From Magnolia sinica (Eukaryota; Streptophyta; Magnoliopsida; Magnoliales; Magnoliaceae): a DNA stretch of 64,000 bases. The notes under the pieces were generated by a model. It was not told the DNA's origin, made no database searches, and saw only the letters and a program-made list of their open reading frames with translations. Where the stretch lies: positions 37,069,001 through 37,133,000 of the forward strand of contig NC_080573.1 in the NCBI RefSeq assembly GCF_029962835.1, in the 5' to 3' direction. Below are positions 1 through 17,793 of the stretch, piece after piece (the first letter of the stretch is position 1; each line of letters starts with the position of its first letter). The translations under genes and the position numbers were made by a program.

Positions 1-400
1 CAAATCTCAAGTAAACCACACCATAGGAAAACATTGGTTTTTGAACACACCATTGAAAACTTCCTAGTGCCATTGTAATGTTTATTTGCCATCCAACCTA
101 TTAACTAGGTCACGAAGAGATGGATGAATGGAAAACATAAGCTTAATCTAAAACTTTTGTACCCCTAGAAAGTTTTTAATAGTGGGGGTTCAGTCACCAC
201 TATTTCCTGTGGTATGTTCCACATGAGATTTGTGCCTGCTTTTAGGCTCAAGCCCTAAAATGATCCAGAAAAGTGGATGGACGGCGTGGATAAAACCTAT
301 ACATCATTGCTACTGGCTACTAACGGGCAGACTGCCAAAGCCTCGGGGAAGCTAGTTAGGCCCCACCATGATGCTGGTGGGAAATTCACCCCATTTATCT
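1..400. mobile_element. MITE fragment of family M1, cut by the window edge
   Basis: The stretch has the phrase order of a non-coding repeat family seen again near 43440-43880, 62230-62690 and 62760-63120. It reads as a warning-like series of short blocks: a 'gtttatttgccatccaacc' block, a 'cctgtggtatgttccac' block and an 'atggacggcgtggat' block. The better preserved copy at 62230-62690 has long inverted ends, so the family is probably a fold-back MITE. The superfamily is not assigned. No gene is seen here or in the following bases up to about 785. Confidence 0.55.
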
Positions 401-785
401 ATTTTGCCCGATTATGTTAGGACATGGGCCTAAAAATCAGGTAGATTCAAAATTCAAGTGTGTTGTACCATAGGAAAAGGTGAGATTGAATGTCTACTTG
501 GAAATATTCAAAGCCAGAAAAGTTTTAGATCAGGCTAATATTTCATGTTTTTAGATCATCCAGTAAGAATGCCTAGACCTGTACATGAGTTGAACCGAGT
601 TGAGCTTATCTCGGCTCAGTCCTCGAGCCTATCTGGCCAGCTCGACTCAATTCGATCAACAACTCGGGCAGTTTGAGACGAGTTTGAGCCTGTGCGGCAT
701 TTTTTCGAACATGTAAAATGCATCTTCAATTTCTCAAATAATGCAAAACAGTAACAAATTTTTACAGGTATTTCATCAAACAGTT

Positions 786-1007
786 GGAGCGCAGCATCAA
801 AATCAAACACCTAGTGAGCTACACCCTGATCCATAGCTCAAGTGGTAGACTGAGTGAAAGATACCTTGTTTCAACATAAAGGTCTGGGTATCAATTCCCT
901 AGTGGGGGTGGCTAACAGTGAAGTGTGAACTAACAGTGGGTGTACTAACAAGCTAACTGAAAAATAAAAATAAAAATAAACACCCGGAGAGCAGCATCAA
1001 AATCAAA
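786..1007 (+). mobile_element. tRNA-derived SINE with target-site duplications
   Basis: The body (about 808-985) begins with a tRNA-like Pol III promoter. An A box (TAGCTCAAGTGG, 835-846) is followed by a B-box-like GGTATCAATTCCC near 887. The tail is A-rich with AAAATA units. A 22-bp duplication with one mismatch flanks it at 786-807 and 986-1007, which marks retroposition by a LINE-type mechanism. A tail piece of a similar SINE (GGCTAACAGTGAAGTGT) recurs near 23101, inside an LTR copy. Confidence 0.75.
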
Positions 1008-1017
1008 ATAACCCAGT

Positions 1018-1215
1018 CCCCAAGCTGATTCGATCTGAGTCGGTTCGAGTTGAGGTTCGTTCCGAGTCAAGTCGAGCTCAGGCAAGCTCAAACTAAATTT
1101 TTTCGAACTCCAAAAACCAGCTCGACTCAGTTCGAATCCAATTTCGAGCCAATGCGAGTTGAGCTTTTTCCAAGTCGAATCCAGCGTGCTGACCCAGATA
1201 ACCCGACTCATCCAA
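1018..1215. repeat. Degenerate GAGTC/CTCGA-rich low-complexity tract
   Basis: The sequence is a run of loose 5-6 base words such as GAGTC, GAGTT, CTCGA and GCTCA, with no coding signature. Similar tracts lie at 580-680, 24230-24380, 47240-47640 and 47740-47950. Open frames through them exist only because the words avoid stop codons on one strand. Confidence 0.6.
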
Positions 1216-1697
1216 TGACTTACGAACAGTATGAATGACATATAAAAATCACGGTGGACCCGGGAAGCTTTCAAGAACAGGCATTTCCCTACTAACTTTT
1301 TCCGTGTCGGCCCACTTCAGTTTTGGATCTGTTTCATTTTTGGTATCATGTCCTAACAATATCGGGCAAAATGGATGGATGGGATGGATTTCTCGAAAAT
1401 ACCGCGGTGGGCCCTACCTAGCTTTCCGTGGAAAGCCTCTGTGAGGGCATGGAAGCATCAGCTTCTTCCTTTGACTTTCAGAGTTGTATGTGAATCATTG
1501 ACTGTCAGAATGACAGCTCATCCTCCCATATCTTCACATGGCCCCACTTGCATATTGAACTCCATCCTTGCTCTTTAAGCATTCATCATTCAATTGCTTC
1601 GATTGCAGCTGTTGAATCTTTCTGAGTTTGTTTAAACCTCTGCAATTTCCGTTTGTTCAGTAGTTTAGACCATTTAATCACGGATCTGACCTTCGAA
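1216..1697 (+). other. Upstream region of the FLS2-like gene
   Basis: Non-coding sequence leads into the receptor-kinase start codon. I see no strong TATA box in the expected place. The part from about 1560 is C/T-rich, as plant leaders often are. The first in-frame ATG that gives a good signal peptide is at 1698, so the 5' UTR and promoter probably lie here. Confidence 0.4.
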
Positions 1698-6110
<4,413 letters not shown>

Positions 6111-6188
6111 TCAGACGACTAAGCTCGCGGTGGGACTTGTAACAGATGTTCAGGAACTTAAGATGAAACCATGTAGGTTACTGTTCTA

Positions 6189-6505
6189 GATTTGAATATT
6201 TTGTGAGGTAATTGCAGGATTGTCTGAGTTTTATATGAACTTGCATTAAGCTGAATGTATTGATATATGAAACACTTCATACTTGAAAAGAAGATTTGAA
6301 TATTTTGTGAGGCAATTACAGGATTTTCTGAGTTTTGTACGAACTTGCATTTAGCTGAATGTATTGATATGTGAAACTCTTCATACTTGAAAAGAAGATT
6401 TGAATATTTTGTGAGGCAATTGCAGGATTGTCTAAGTTTTTTCTGTGAACTTGAATTTAGCTGAATGTATTTATATATGAAACTCTTCATACGTGAAGAG
6501 AAAAC
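6189..6505 (+). repeat. 104-bp tandem repeat, three copies
   Basis: Units start at 6189, 6293 and 6397 with GATTTGAATATTTTGTGAGG, exactly 104 bases apart. They differ by a few substitutions and small changes. The array lies 79 bases past the FLS2-like stop codon, so it probably falls in the 3' UTR or just beyond it. No open frame of note runs through it. Confidence 0.9.
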
Positions 6506-6919
6506 CCATGATAATATGATGTGTTGGACTGTCGTGGTGGGTCCCACCACGATGGCCCATGGCCCCAAAATTGTAGTTGGACGATAGAGAGGCCGATTCA
6601 AGCTGTGGTTCCACAAGCATGCCAAAGATCTGGACTACCGAACCATGGGCCCCACTTTTCACAATTAAAAGAGAATTAATTGATAACATATGACATCAAA
6701 GCCATCCAAGAGGTGGGTCCTAAAGTGAAAATCAGGCAGGTTCTATTACAATAACAAGATGTACATGGAAGACACATTACAAACACCTATGGTCATCACT
6801 TGAAATCATGTAACTTGGACAGAAGACCATCATCCCTGCCCTTCATTTTGTTGTACCAGTATCAACCGTCCAAATCTAATTGGGACCCATCATCCAGTGG
6901 ACAACATAGAAAGCCAATG

Positions 6920-6926
6920 TTGAACT
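6920..6926 (-). terminator. Plant snRNA 3'-box-like element of the U2 gene
   Basis: On the minus strand, AGTTCAA lies just after the 3' end of the U2 sequence. It fits the AGTNNAA core of the plant U-snRNA 3'-end signal. Position and orientation are right; the upstream CA part is less certain. Confidence 0.55.
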
Positions 6927-6933
6927 AATTTGG

Positions 6934-7129
6934 TAGGGGTGTGCCAGGCTCGTGCAGTAGTGTAACACGTGAGCAACAGATGAGGGTCCCAGCAGCAAGC
7001 TACTGTGGTGGGCCCTCCCCCAAAAGAAATTAATTTAATATCATTTGACCCAATGGGCCACGTATCAGATATTAAACTGATAAGAACAGATACTACACTT
7101 GATCTTAGCCAAAAGGCCGAGAAAGGTAT
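6934..7129 (-). ncRNA. U2: U2 spliceosomal snRNA
   Basis: Read on the minus strand from 7129, the sequence opens ATACCTTTCTCGGCCTTTTG and continues through the canonical U2 5' half. It includes the branch-site-pairing GUAGUA (7091-7096) and the stem-loop IIa sequence. An Sm-like site (AATTTCTTTTGG) follows, then stem-loops III and IV, ending near CACCCCTACC. The length of about 196 nt is normal for plant U2. Stem IIb looks weakened: the TGGGCC arm faces GGGTCA rather than GGCCCA, giving one mismatch and one wobble. The gene is therefore either a divergent expressed variant or an early pseudogene. U2 pairs with the intron branch point in the nuclear spliceosome. Confidence 0.92.
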
Positions 7130-7154
7130 GCTTTCTCACTCATCTCAAGCCCTC

Positions 7155-7207
7155 TTTTATACATGTATTCTCTCAAAACTCATTCCTGGCTTCATTCAAT
7201 GTGGGAA
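7155..7207 (-). promoter_or_regulatory. Pol II-type snRNA promoter: USE and TATA
   Basis: Upstream of U2 on the minus strand, TATAAAA occupies 7161-7155 (-32 to -26). An upstream sequence element, TTCCCACATTG, occupies 7207-7197 and matches 9 of 11 positions of RTCCCACATCG. The gap between the two is 35 bases. In plants a spacing of about four helical turns marks Pol II snRNA genes, while Pol III genes have about ten bases less, so this fits Pol II. Confidence 0.8.
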
Positions 7208-7209
7208 TA

Positions 7210-10200
7210 TCAACTCTTCATTTCTTCCCATTGGTTTGAAATGGAAATGCTTGGGCTGAGCTTTTTTAAATGTTATCTTATGATGTTGAGCCATTGAAAA
7301 TGCAAATTGCATGTGGCCCAAAAAGCCCAGAAAGGTATGATGCTCTACATGTGATAAATGATAATGTTTCTTTTCAATGTGGACCCCCATCTCACATACT
7401 TGGGCTCTCATACCAGCCTTGATTTCTAGATCTACAACTAAAATTTAAGCCTATTTAATAATTGGGCCAGTCTCAGGCTTCATTTAAAAGAGGCATTCAT
7501 AGGCCCATCTTGATTGAATGTTGTGGCTGAAAAGTGAAACCTCATTTATGGGGCAGCTATTGCTGTGGGCCAAACTCCTGACTGGGATGGCCTAGCCCAA
7601 TCAATATGTCTGTGATAAGACTTCCTTATCTAAGTCAATGTAAAATATGATTTTAATGATTGACAATAAGATTACAAAATGGACCACTAATTTTATGTCA
7701 CTGTACTTATATTGTTATATTGTAATTACAGTTATGCAACTATTAATACTCTAATTACAGTCCTAACCTAAAAATTTTATAATGGGCGGACCAACAGCCC
7801 CCTCCCATGAGTTTCAGTAGTAGAGGAAGGACACCTTGTTTTGGACACCTTGTTTTATTTTGGGAATTTCCCAAAAAAAAAAAAAAAAACGATCTAATTA
7901 ATATAGAATTTAAGTTTCGGTACTTTTTTTTTCAAAAAACTACTTCATTAATGGATATAATTATCATTCCACTACTTTCCATTACATTTCTTTTATTATT
8001 GGTTATGTGGGCCCTATTGTGATGTTTATGTAAAATTCACCTTACAACCAGGTGCATCATCTCATGTTAGGCCAAGAGCCTAAAAATCCCTGGCATCCAT
8101 GATTCAAGTGGACCTCATGATTAGAAACAGTGTACAGGGCAATGATTACCCTTAAAAGTGTTTTCCTTAGTATGGCCCATCTAAATCATGAATGGGCCTA
8201 ATTTTATGCGGCAGGCCTAAATTTTGATGTGGCATCTAATAGTTGAAGTGGATTTTATATAATCATCATGATAGAACTTGTGAAAATCAAGGGTACACAT
8301 CTCTCCCAAGTGTATTCTTTGGGGTGACCCACCTGAATTAAAAGTCATCTAATGATTGGAGTGGACTTTGCATACATATCATGGTGGGCCCCGTCAAAAA
8401 TCAAGTCCTAAAGTCCTTGTATAGAGAGATTATATGGGATGCCGCTCTTGATTTTGACAGGCCAATCATGATGTTTTTGTAAAATCCATTCAGAGCATTA
8501 AATATTCCCATATTAGGCCTACATGAAAAACTATGGCTAACTTGTGATTTTGGTTGGCCACACCAAAGGAAACAGTTAGAAAGAGAAGTGCGCCCTTGAT
8601 TTTTTACGGGGCCCAACGAGGTAATTAAATGAAATCTACTACAACCATTAGCTTTTACACAAAATTTTAAGCATGTGGACCAAAAGTCACATCCATTTTT
8701 TGTGATTCATGTTAAACACACTAATGGAAACAGTTTGGAGGGTGAGCATTTTTCTATATACTATTTTCAATCATGTGGCCACTCAATTTACAAATGGAGC
8801 CAATTTTTGGGCCCTTAGCCTTACATAGGTTAACTCACTTGGTGGTTGGGATGGATTTACATAAAGATCATTGTGGAGCTCACCTGAGCCACCAACCCAT
8901 TTGCTTGCACAGGTGGCCAAAGGCAGTGGAATGATAATTATATTGATTAATGAGGTAGTTTTTTTAAAACCTCTTTGAAAAAAGTACCTAAATGTAAATT
9001 CTATATTAATTAGATATTTTTTTATATAAAATTCTCTAATGTAAATATATTTTATAAAATGTTTTATAAATGAACTTTTGCAATTTTAAAATTTCCCAAT
9101 TTCTTTTACCGAACATCCAAATGCATGATTTTAAAAAACAAAAACAAAAACAAAACAAAACAAAGAAGCTCATCAAGTGCTTAACAATACTAGAACCCTT
9201 GCTCCATTTTAAACTTCAAACTTAAAAATATTATATAATTGGCTAAACAATTAAAACTCTATAATTTTAAAAGAAAAGCTTCTTTCTTCTTTATTTCTTT
9301 CTTTCTTTCTTTTTTCTTTTTTTTTTTGAGAAATCCATTAAACATAATTTCTTTAGATAAAAATGGTTGTATTCGAAAAGTCCAATCACGAAATTTAAAA
9401 ATAGAAAATGGTGCTATGGATTACTGATATAGCGAGAAAATGGCAGAAAATTTCAGTAGAGACATCCCTTTACATGAGAAATACTTGAGAATGAAAGATT
9501 TAAGAGAGGTAAAAAATAATATTATACACCCACTATTCGATTATCTGTATATGTTGCTTAAGAAATTATAAATTTTAACTATTTTAATTAAGAATTTTTA
9601 TGGGAAAAAATCCTCAAAAATTTTTGTATATTACCAATTATTGGAAGTGCTTTTATGGGGAAGATAAATTGTTTAAACATTTTCGTTTTAGTTTTTTCTC
9701 TAAAAAGTGGTGAATCAAGACTAATGAAGCCCACAAACTACATGTCTCACGTTCAACCCATCCAATAGATGTGATAGACCACACCATGATTGGAAGGATA
9801 AAAATCTAGCATACAATAATAAAATGGTGGATTCATTTTTAGTTAGTGTAAGCATCATGGTGGATTTCTGACTTAAGGAAGGGCGCAATGAGGACGATCA
9901 TCTTCTTCCTTGAATAATAAACACCTTGAATCCATGCCCTCTTAAATTCACAAGAGAAATTTCTTGAATTCATGAGAGAAAATTTAGAGATTTTTTGTTG
10001 AAAAGCTATCTAAATAAATGAATTTGTATGCTTAAATACTCTTAAACAAACCCTAAGATACAATTAGCAAAGACCTAAACAAATAAGGAAACAAAACTCA
10101 ATAAACATACAAATTTATGTCGTCCGTTGATCGGATCGTCGATTGATCAAAATGGCAAAAAAACGTCTAAAGACTAAAGCCCATAAAATTGTATTTATTT

Positions 10201-11818
10201 CGATTGATCAATTCGAACGGTCAATCAATTGAACTAAGCAAAAGCTTGCACCTAAATCCGAATTTATATCGATCGATCGACTCGATCAACTTCAATTAAT
10301 TGAACTATGTTGAGATTTTGTTAATTTCCATTTTGACTCTTCTGGTCCATTTGTGATAAAACATGCTTGCTCTATGTTCTACATCAATTTCACATGTTAG
10401 ACGAATTGAATGTCATGCATATACCACTATTGGTACTCAGTTTGTTTTATGTGTGCAATGTGTTCAGGCATGCCAGAATTGATATAGCAGCTCGATTCAA
10501 ACCGAACAAGTTTGACCCCAAGCGTCAAAAAAAGCAGATACGTCTAATATGAACTTATATAATCAGAATCTGATGAGATCAGTTGCTTACTCAGTCACTT
10601 GCAGGATATTTATGATGATCATATGATTGTCGAAGGGTGAGGTTATTCTTCCGAGAATGGGTTGTGTCTTGCCTTTCACAAGAAATGACTTTTCAATATA
10701 CCAATGCAATCAAACAAAAGGAAAAACTCACAATCGGTCACTAAAAGCAACTATAAGATTACATCTCTTGAAAGAACTACTTATTGTAATTTCTAGCAAT
10801 TTCGATGGGTAAATTTTTTTTCTGATTATTTAATCATAACCAATCATCAAGTGGGTCATTTTAACCATTTAAAACAATATTTGTGACAATATGTCCGCTG
10901 GATCACCAATCCAAACCATGAATCATTGATCCAAACTATCTAAATTGAATAGTAACTTATTAATATTCAAATCTACTATTAAAATTAGATCTAATAGATG
11001 TATTATCGATATCTTAAGAATTCTCCATTGGACCACTTGATGTTTTTATAAACAACCATTTACTATGTTCCTATATACAATATTAACAATGCCATATAAA
11101 AATCTTGACTTAAACAAGGAGAAAAAGATGAGTAATTCTTGAACTGTTAATTTCAGCATATTTTGTGGACCCTAACAAATTATACTAGCTTCATATTTCA
11201 TAACTCTAGTAGATCTTCAATACCATAATTTTAAATTATTTTAGCATAGGTAAAATCGTAAAAACTATCCAAATGTATTATAACCTTACATTCGAGCATG
11301 GCCCCATAATATTATACACATATTTTTTTACCTTGAAATTATTTTTCTCATGATCTTTGTAATAAAAGCTTCATTTTGATATAATGATTGGACATAAAAA
11401 CTTTTGGTATGGCATACACAATCGTGGCGTGTACACACTTGATTAATACACCCTACTTCACATGAACACATGTGTATAATCTTTGGTGCACCACCACGTC
11501 TACGAACACTTGTGATTTCATTACAAGTAATCATAGTCATTTTGATCAAGAAGTCATTTTTACAATAGGGCATAAGATATAAACAATCTAATCATGTGCT
11601 TAGATTAAGAAGACTGTACCTGTGGGACCCACATCTCCATGGCACGTATGCACATATTGTTTGCACCCTCATCTACCATAAAATCTCTCGCCATTAATAT
11701 GAGAGTTACATATACTTAACTTGTGTTTATCACATGTTACATATGCATGTGTATTAATGTAAGAGAGCTTTGACTCATCTATTTAAGGCATGTCAAACCA
11801 CTTCTTATAAGCACTCAC
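7210..11818. other. AT-rich intergenic stretch without a recognised gene
   Basis: I find no supported coding region on either strand. There are poly-A and poly-T runs (7867-7890, 9310-9327) and several stretches of degenerate TGGGCC-containing repeat text (8030-8900, 9720-9880). The rest is A/T-rich sequence. The open frames here are short, compositionally biased and without recognisable motifs. Confidence 0.5.
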
Positions 11819-14199
11819 TAAGGGCGTATTCGAATTTTCAGTGGCTATATAAATACCCGTGAAATGAGTAATTATTACCATTTCACCTGTTTGAAAATCA
11901 TTTGAAAATTTACCATACTTTTTACCTCGAAAACTGGTTTAAAAGAGTTATTTTAAATTTTTGGACCCCAAGGTGATGTATATGATAAATTCATTCCGTC
12001 CAGTCGTTTTAACACAATATTTTTAAGGCATGAGCCGAAAAATGAGGCAGATTGAACACTCAAATGGCCTACACCAAAAGAAACAGTGGGCCTGAGAGAT
12101 TTTTAATGGTAAGTGTTTGATTCACTTTTTCTAGTGGCGTGGTCCACTTGAGCTTTTAATATGCCTCTTTTTTGGCTAATGCCATAAATTCATCAGGCAT
12201 AATAGATTAACGGTGTGGATAAGCGATACGCATCATGGTGGGACCCACAAATACGTTATGGCGTTCTTGTTACGCCCCAAACCTGAAAATCGAATTCACA
12301 GGAATCCCGATCGTCGAATCCGGTGCCGACAGCCTCCTTAGTACCCCATTCTCGGCTCCCAGCGTCCATACGCCAGATTCCGATCCTGGGATCCTACAAG
12401 GAAGGTTTTTTTTTGTTTAACTCGCAATAAGCATAACCACAAGATTACTCAATTCACAAAGGCAACATCATCATCACATATCCACTAATATAATCAGTTG
12501 AGTACAATGCTGGAAGGAAATACATAAATAAAAACCAAACCCCAGAAGACCGCCGCACGCTCCAAGCTCAACATTGCTGCAACCTAACATCACCTGCACG
12601 CATCTATCGTGCATAAGCTTATATAAAGTTTAGAGGGTGGTGTAAGTGTGTGCACAAAGTAAGTGCCAAGCATTCCATATCAGAGTAATCAAGTTAAGCG
12701 GAAGTACTGACAAGTCCATGGATCATACAATATCAGGGTACACAACACAAATCAACTATGCAAATGAGGAGTCAAAGTGAGCCAAATATTAGATGTCGAG
12801 GATACAATATCATAAATTACACAATATTGAAAGTACTGGTAATCCATAAATTGTATAATGTCGAAATAAGCAGAAATACTGACAAGAGCATGAATTATCA
12901 TAGTAAACAGAATATTGACAAGATCATAAATCATACGATAATAGAGTAAGCGAAAATACGGACAAGTTCATGAGTCAATCAATGTCAGAATATGCAATGT
13001 AGAACAACTATGCAAATAAGGAATCATAGATAGCCAAATATCAGATGCAGAGGATGTAATACAATATACATTCCTGATGAGTAACACAAATAGCGTCAGC
13101 CGTACCTAGACTATATAAATGCAGGGACACAATAACCCAAAATGTTGTATGCCGCGAATGTCATGCAATATGCAGTGCAAATGGAATGACCATACTAGAG
13201 TGTGAAGTCGAGATGATAGTACGTAGTATCGCAGGCTATGGGGTCCATCACAAGGGACTTCTATCCAAACCAGTCCCATACCTAAATTTGGATAGTCAGA
13301 CTCAATGTGGTAAACTCCTGATCTTAGGTTAGTCGCGCGCCCCAACCGAAATCCTAGCCATTGCGAGGGCACACGTAACAAATAGTTGCATATCACCAAC
13401 CCGAGTGGATAGTGAATGAATGAATGCATGAATGAGTATGCAACTCTTGCTCACTAAATCCACATATCAGTACAGTTCCTCTCTGGGATCATCACCGGGG
13501 TCTATTACACTACGCCAGCTTACCGCCCCTATCCGAGCGCACAACTGGGTAAGTGGAAGAGACCTCACTATTCGCCTGCCAATATCAGGCCCGGCTCGTC
13601 GATAGCGGACCTATTCCTCAAGCTGGTCAAACTCAACCTAGATATTGTCCCCTCACTCAGGCGAGTAAGGTCACACCCCCTCCCAACCGACCACGATACA
13701 GTGGGAGATGCGGCCTACTGGTATACAGCCCTTATACGCTCATATATATCCACTCGGTCTCGACGTTGGGGCGTCTCCTGGCCACGGAGGTTTAGGGATT
13801 CTTACCCAAGGACATCTATGGCGCCCGTATGCTAGAACCAAACATTTTCTGTGTCCCATTTGGCCATCCATGATACGCCTGTGGAGGCTACGACCCTGGT
13901 GTCGCTAGGGCGTATAGTAATCATAATGCGAGATGCATGAGTCATACAATCCAGTCATGCATCAATCCTGTGCATACTGCATGCTCAAGTGAGATAACCT
14001 CCGCCTATCAGGGAGTCTCATAACAACGTGCTCAATGACATATACAATGATCAACCACATCTCATAAAAACATGCAGATGATACATATGGGCATGCATCA
14101 TAATGCTATGCTGTCACATACTCATAATCGGTATCAATAACCGGCATCGACAATCGACCTCGACAATGTGGACATTTAATCGACATTGCCCCCAAAGAA

Positions 14200-15760
14200 T
14201 GACCCACATAGATCCTAACATATAGTGGACCCATGACCTCACTCAAGAGCTTAATACACATCACAATGGGCCTTTCACAGGCCTAACATACATCACAATG
14301 GCTCCATAGCCTAGCCCTCAAACACACCACAATGGGCTTCGTACAATCATAATGGACCGCGTCATATGGGGGTAATACGCATCACATGGGTCACAATGGG
14401 CCATGCCCATGGGCCTTTATACATCATAGTGGGCCTCAACCCACGGGCAGAATATACATCACAATCGGAATCCACAATCGGCCACGATGATTGGCCTTGA
14501 TCGATAATCGGCCAATCGACTACAACAATCATAATCAGTAGTCGATAATCAGAATCAGCAAATCAGTCACGTCAATCAGAATCGATCAATAATCAGCCTC
14601 GTTGATTGGTCGAACATGGCCTATGGGAAGGTCACAATAAGGACATTCAACCAACATTGCTCCCAAGTAATGGCCCATGTAGAGTCAAACATAAGGTGGG
14701 CCCAAATATCCAACAGGTGGCCTCAAATAGTCATCACAGGTGAGCCTTACACATGCAGCACGTGGGCCTACACATCACGGTGGGTCGATACATTGGTCCG
14801 CACCATTAGCCTAATATGTACATCACGGTGGGTCGCATCATTGGGCCGCATCAATGGGCGTCAATCCAACAAGTGAGCCGCATCAATGAGCCGCACTAAT
14901 GGGACTCATGCACATCAAGTGGGTTACATCAATGAGCCACACAAATGCACAATAGGTAGACCCGGCACATGCAGCAGATGAGCCCCACCAGATGGTTAGT
15001 GTGGATATATAATGCATACATCTAGTGGGTCACACATCCCACGGACAGTGTGAATAAAACATACATCGAGGCTGGCCCTATATGACCTGGACGGTTAGGG
15101 TGGAACATATGAGGTGGGCTCCGCTCACAGGTTCCAAATACATTACAATGGGCCTTACCAAATGGGCTTTGAATACATCTCAATGGGCCTCAACCCATGG
15201 GCCCTGATATATATCATAATGGGGTGCCTGCCTTAGATGGCGTGGATAAAAATACATCATGGTGCATCCCATCTAAATAGTTGGATTGTATGGATATAAA
15301 AACATATATATCATGTGGGATCCATGTGTACAACGGATGCATCAAGGTGGGCCTCACACAGATGGATTGCATGGAACGAAATACATATGTCACACGGGTT
15401 CCACATCCCACGGCCAGAGATTGAGTGGTGAGGATAAATAAATACATCGTGCTGGCCCACACTGCATATAGACGGTATGCTGATTCAACACATAATATCA
15501 TATAGTAAGGAGGGCCCCACCGTCCAGTAGTTGCTGGACGATGTGAATAAGGAGTGCATGCATCAAGATGGGCACCTCGAATGGACCACAAAATACATCA
15601 AAGTGGGCCCAACAAATGGGTTACAAAATACATCAAAGTGGGCCTCATAACATGGGCCTCCTATACATTAAGGTGGGCCCCACTGAACGGCCACAATAAA
15701 TCAAGATGGGCCCCCATACATGGTCATACATACATCAAATGGGCCACACCAAATAAAAGT
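14200..15760. repeat. Degenerate 'acatca(c)aatgggcc' array inside element A
   Basis: Dozens of loose copies of a roughly 18-30 bp phrase, such as ACATCACAATGGGCC or ACATCAAGTGGGCC, follow one another. Element B has a much shorter counterpart at about 26440-26860. Expansion of this array appears to account for much of the size difference between A and B. No coding sense is apparent. Confidence 0.7.
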
Positions 15761-16219
15761 GGTGATAATGATTTCCACCATTTAAGTTCCTAATGTCCAC
15801 CATAACATATGTTTCCCATCCAACATGTTCATAAATTAACGTAATGATAGATGAAGTGGAACAAATATTAGCTTAATAGGAAACTCCCATGGCCCCTCAG
15901 AAATTTTGAACGGTGGAAGTCATTGTCCCCTACCTTGAATGGTGGGGTCCACTTAAACTTTAGATCTAACTTATTTATTTATTTTATTTTTTTTAGTCTC
16001 AAGCCTGTTAAGACAAGCTTGCCAAATGGTTGGACGGTTTGGATGCAACACATGCATCAAGGGCGGGGTCCACATGAGCTATGGATCTGACTCATTATTT
16101 AGCTCATGCCTTGAAATGAGCTTTCAAGATGGATGGATAGCTTGGATGCAACACATGCATTATGGTGGGTCCCATGAAGGCCCACAATCATGTACATATA
16201 CTATAATATAATATAAAAT

Positions 16220-16220
16220 C

Positions 16221-16263
<43 letters not shown>

Positions 16264-16275
16264 GCACACACACAT
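16220..16275. repeat. (TA)n followed by (CA)n microsatellite
   Basis: Pure TA dinucleotides pass directly into CA dinucleotides within element A. Confidence 0.9.
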
Positions 16276-17422
16276 CAGCCCCACATGTGGGGTGGTCCCA
16301 CCGTCCAGATGTGGATGGTGTAAGTAAAACACATACATCACTGGTGGGTTCCACGTGGGGCCCACCATAATGTTTAAATGTCGTCCAACCTGTTAATAGG
16401 GTCACACGATCATGGGACCCACTACAATATTTACTTGCATCCAATCTATTAATAAAGTCATATGGGCCAAGGGCCCACTGTAATGTTTACTTGCCATACA
16501 ACCTGTTTACAAGGTCACGTGTGCCAGAGGAGGGCTCACTGGACTGGGGCCCACTGCACTGTTTATTTGCCATCCAACTGTTCCTAAAGTCACGTGGACC
16601 AGGCCGGTCACGTGGACCAGGGGGGTAGGGCCCACCATAATGTTTATTTACGTCCAAACCTGGTCCGGTCGCGTGGACCAGGGGCGTCCACTGGAATGTT
16701 TATTTGCTACCTAAACCGTTCATAGGGTTACGGTTAGGGGGCCCACAGTGATGTGGTCCACAGATCTAGCCCACCCATTATGTGTGCCCACTGGACTGAC
16801 GGTCCAGACCAAATTTCGACAACATCCAAAACTCATGTAGGCCCCACCAAGTGATTTTATATGTTTTGGCATGTCTTCACATGATTTTAAATGGTGTAGC
16901 CCACCTGAGTTCCATATAAGGCTGATTTTTGGGGTGGACACGTGGTATGAGGGGACCCATCAAATGCATGGTGTTGATGGCCGAAATGCATCAAGGTGGG
17001 GCCCACGGCTGGGGCCGTGAGGCCTGCCTTGTCCGCCCGTCCGCTAGCGCCGCAGGCAGCGCCTGCGCGTGTTTCTGACAGCAGCAGCAGCGCTGCTGCT
17101 CGTTGCATTTTTTTTAATTTTATGTTTTTCTCTAGTTTTTGGTATATGGGGCCCGCATCAGTAAGATCCACTCCAGCCATTGGTCCCTGTGGCTCGATAC
17201 AAACCCGTAGAGTCTAATACTGAGCTAATTTTTTATATACAGGAGCACCAGGGAGTAAATCGAAGGTAGGAACATTATTTCCTATACTATGGCCCGCCAG
17301 GAAATCAGATCAACCTTATTTTTTGGTTCAACGCCTAAAATGATCTGAGGAAGAGTATGGATGACCTGGATTATATAAAAACATCAAGGTGGGGCCTGCA
17401 TGAGTGGCCCACCCAAAAAGAA

Positions 17423-17424
<2 letters not shown>

Positions 17425-17468
<44 letters not shown>
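17425..17468. repeat. (TA)n microsatellite
   Basis: About 22 uninterrupted TA units lie within element A. The matching part of element B near 28300 has a poly-T run instead. Confidence 0.9.
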
Positions 17469-17472
<4 letters not shown>

Positions 17473-17755
17473 AGCCGTCAGTACACAAGCATGTCAATAC
17501 ACACACTCCATGTTAGACGCACCCCATTCCCATTCACTTCCAGCGTCCAGAGACGCTGGACGGCATGGATTAATAGGGACATCATGGTGGGTCTCACATG
17601 CACATGACTCACCTGTTTGGACCACCAAATATTTATGTTTTTCTTCCATCCGGGCTCGCTCATGGGGTGGATGCCGTAGATTCAACACATTCATCCGATG
17701 GGTCCCACATGCAATATGATTCATGGTGGGCCACACATCACACAAGAAAAAAAAT

Positions 17756-17793
<38 letters not shown>

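Noticed and set aside
945-1274. 109-residue minus-strand frame and a 62-residue plus-strand frame
   Set aside because: Both run through the degenerate GAGTC tract and the SINE tail; no motif and no gene structure.
16887-17219. GC-rich frames of 73 and 97 residues on opposite strands
   Set aside because: They overlap each other inside LTR element A and come from the CAGCAGCGCTGCTG palindrome block; related blocks in B are not open in the same way.
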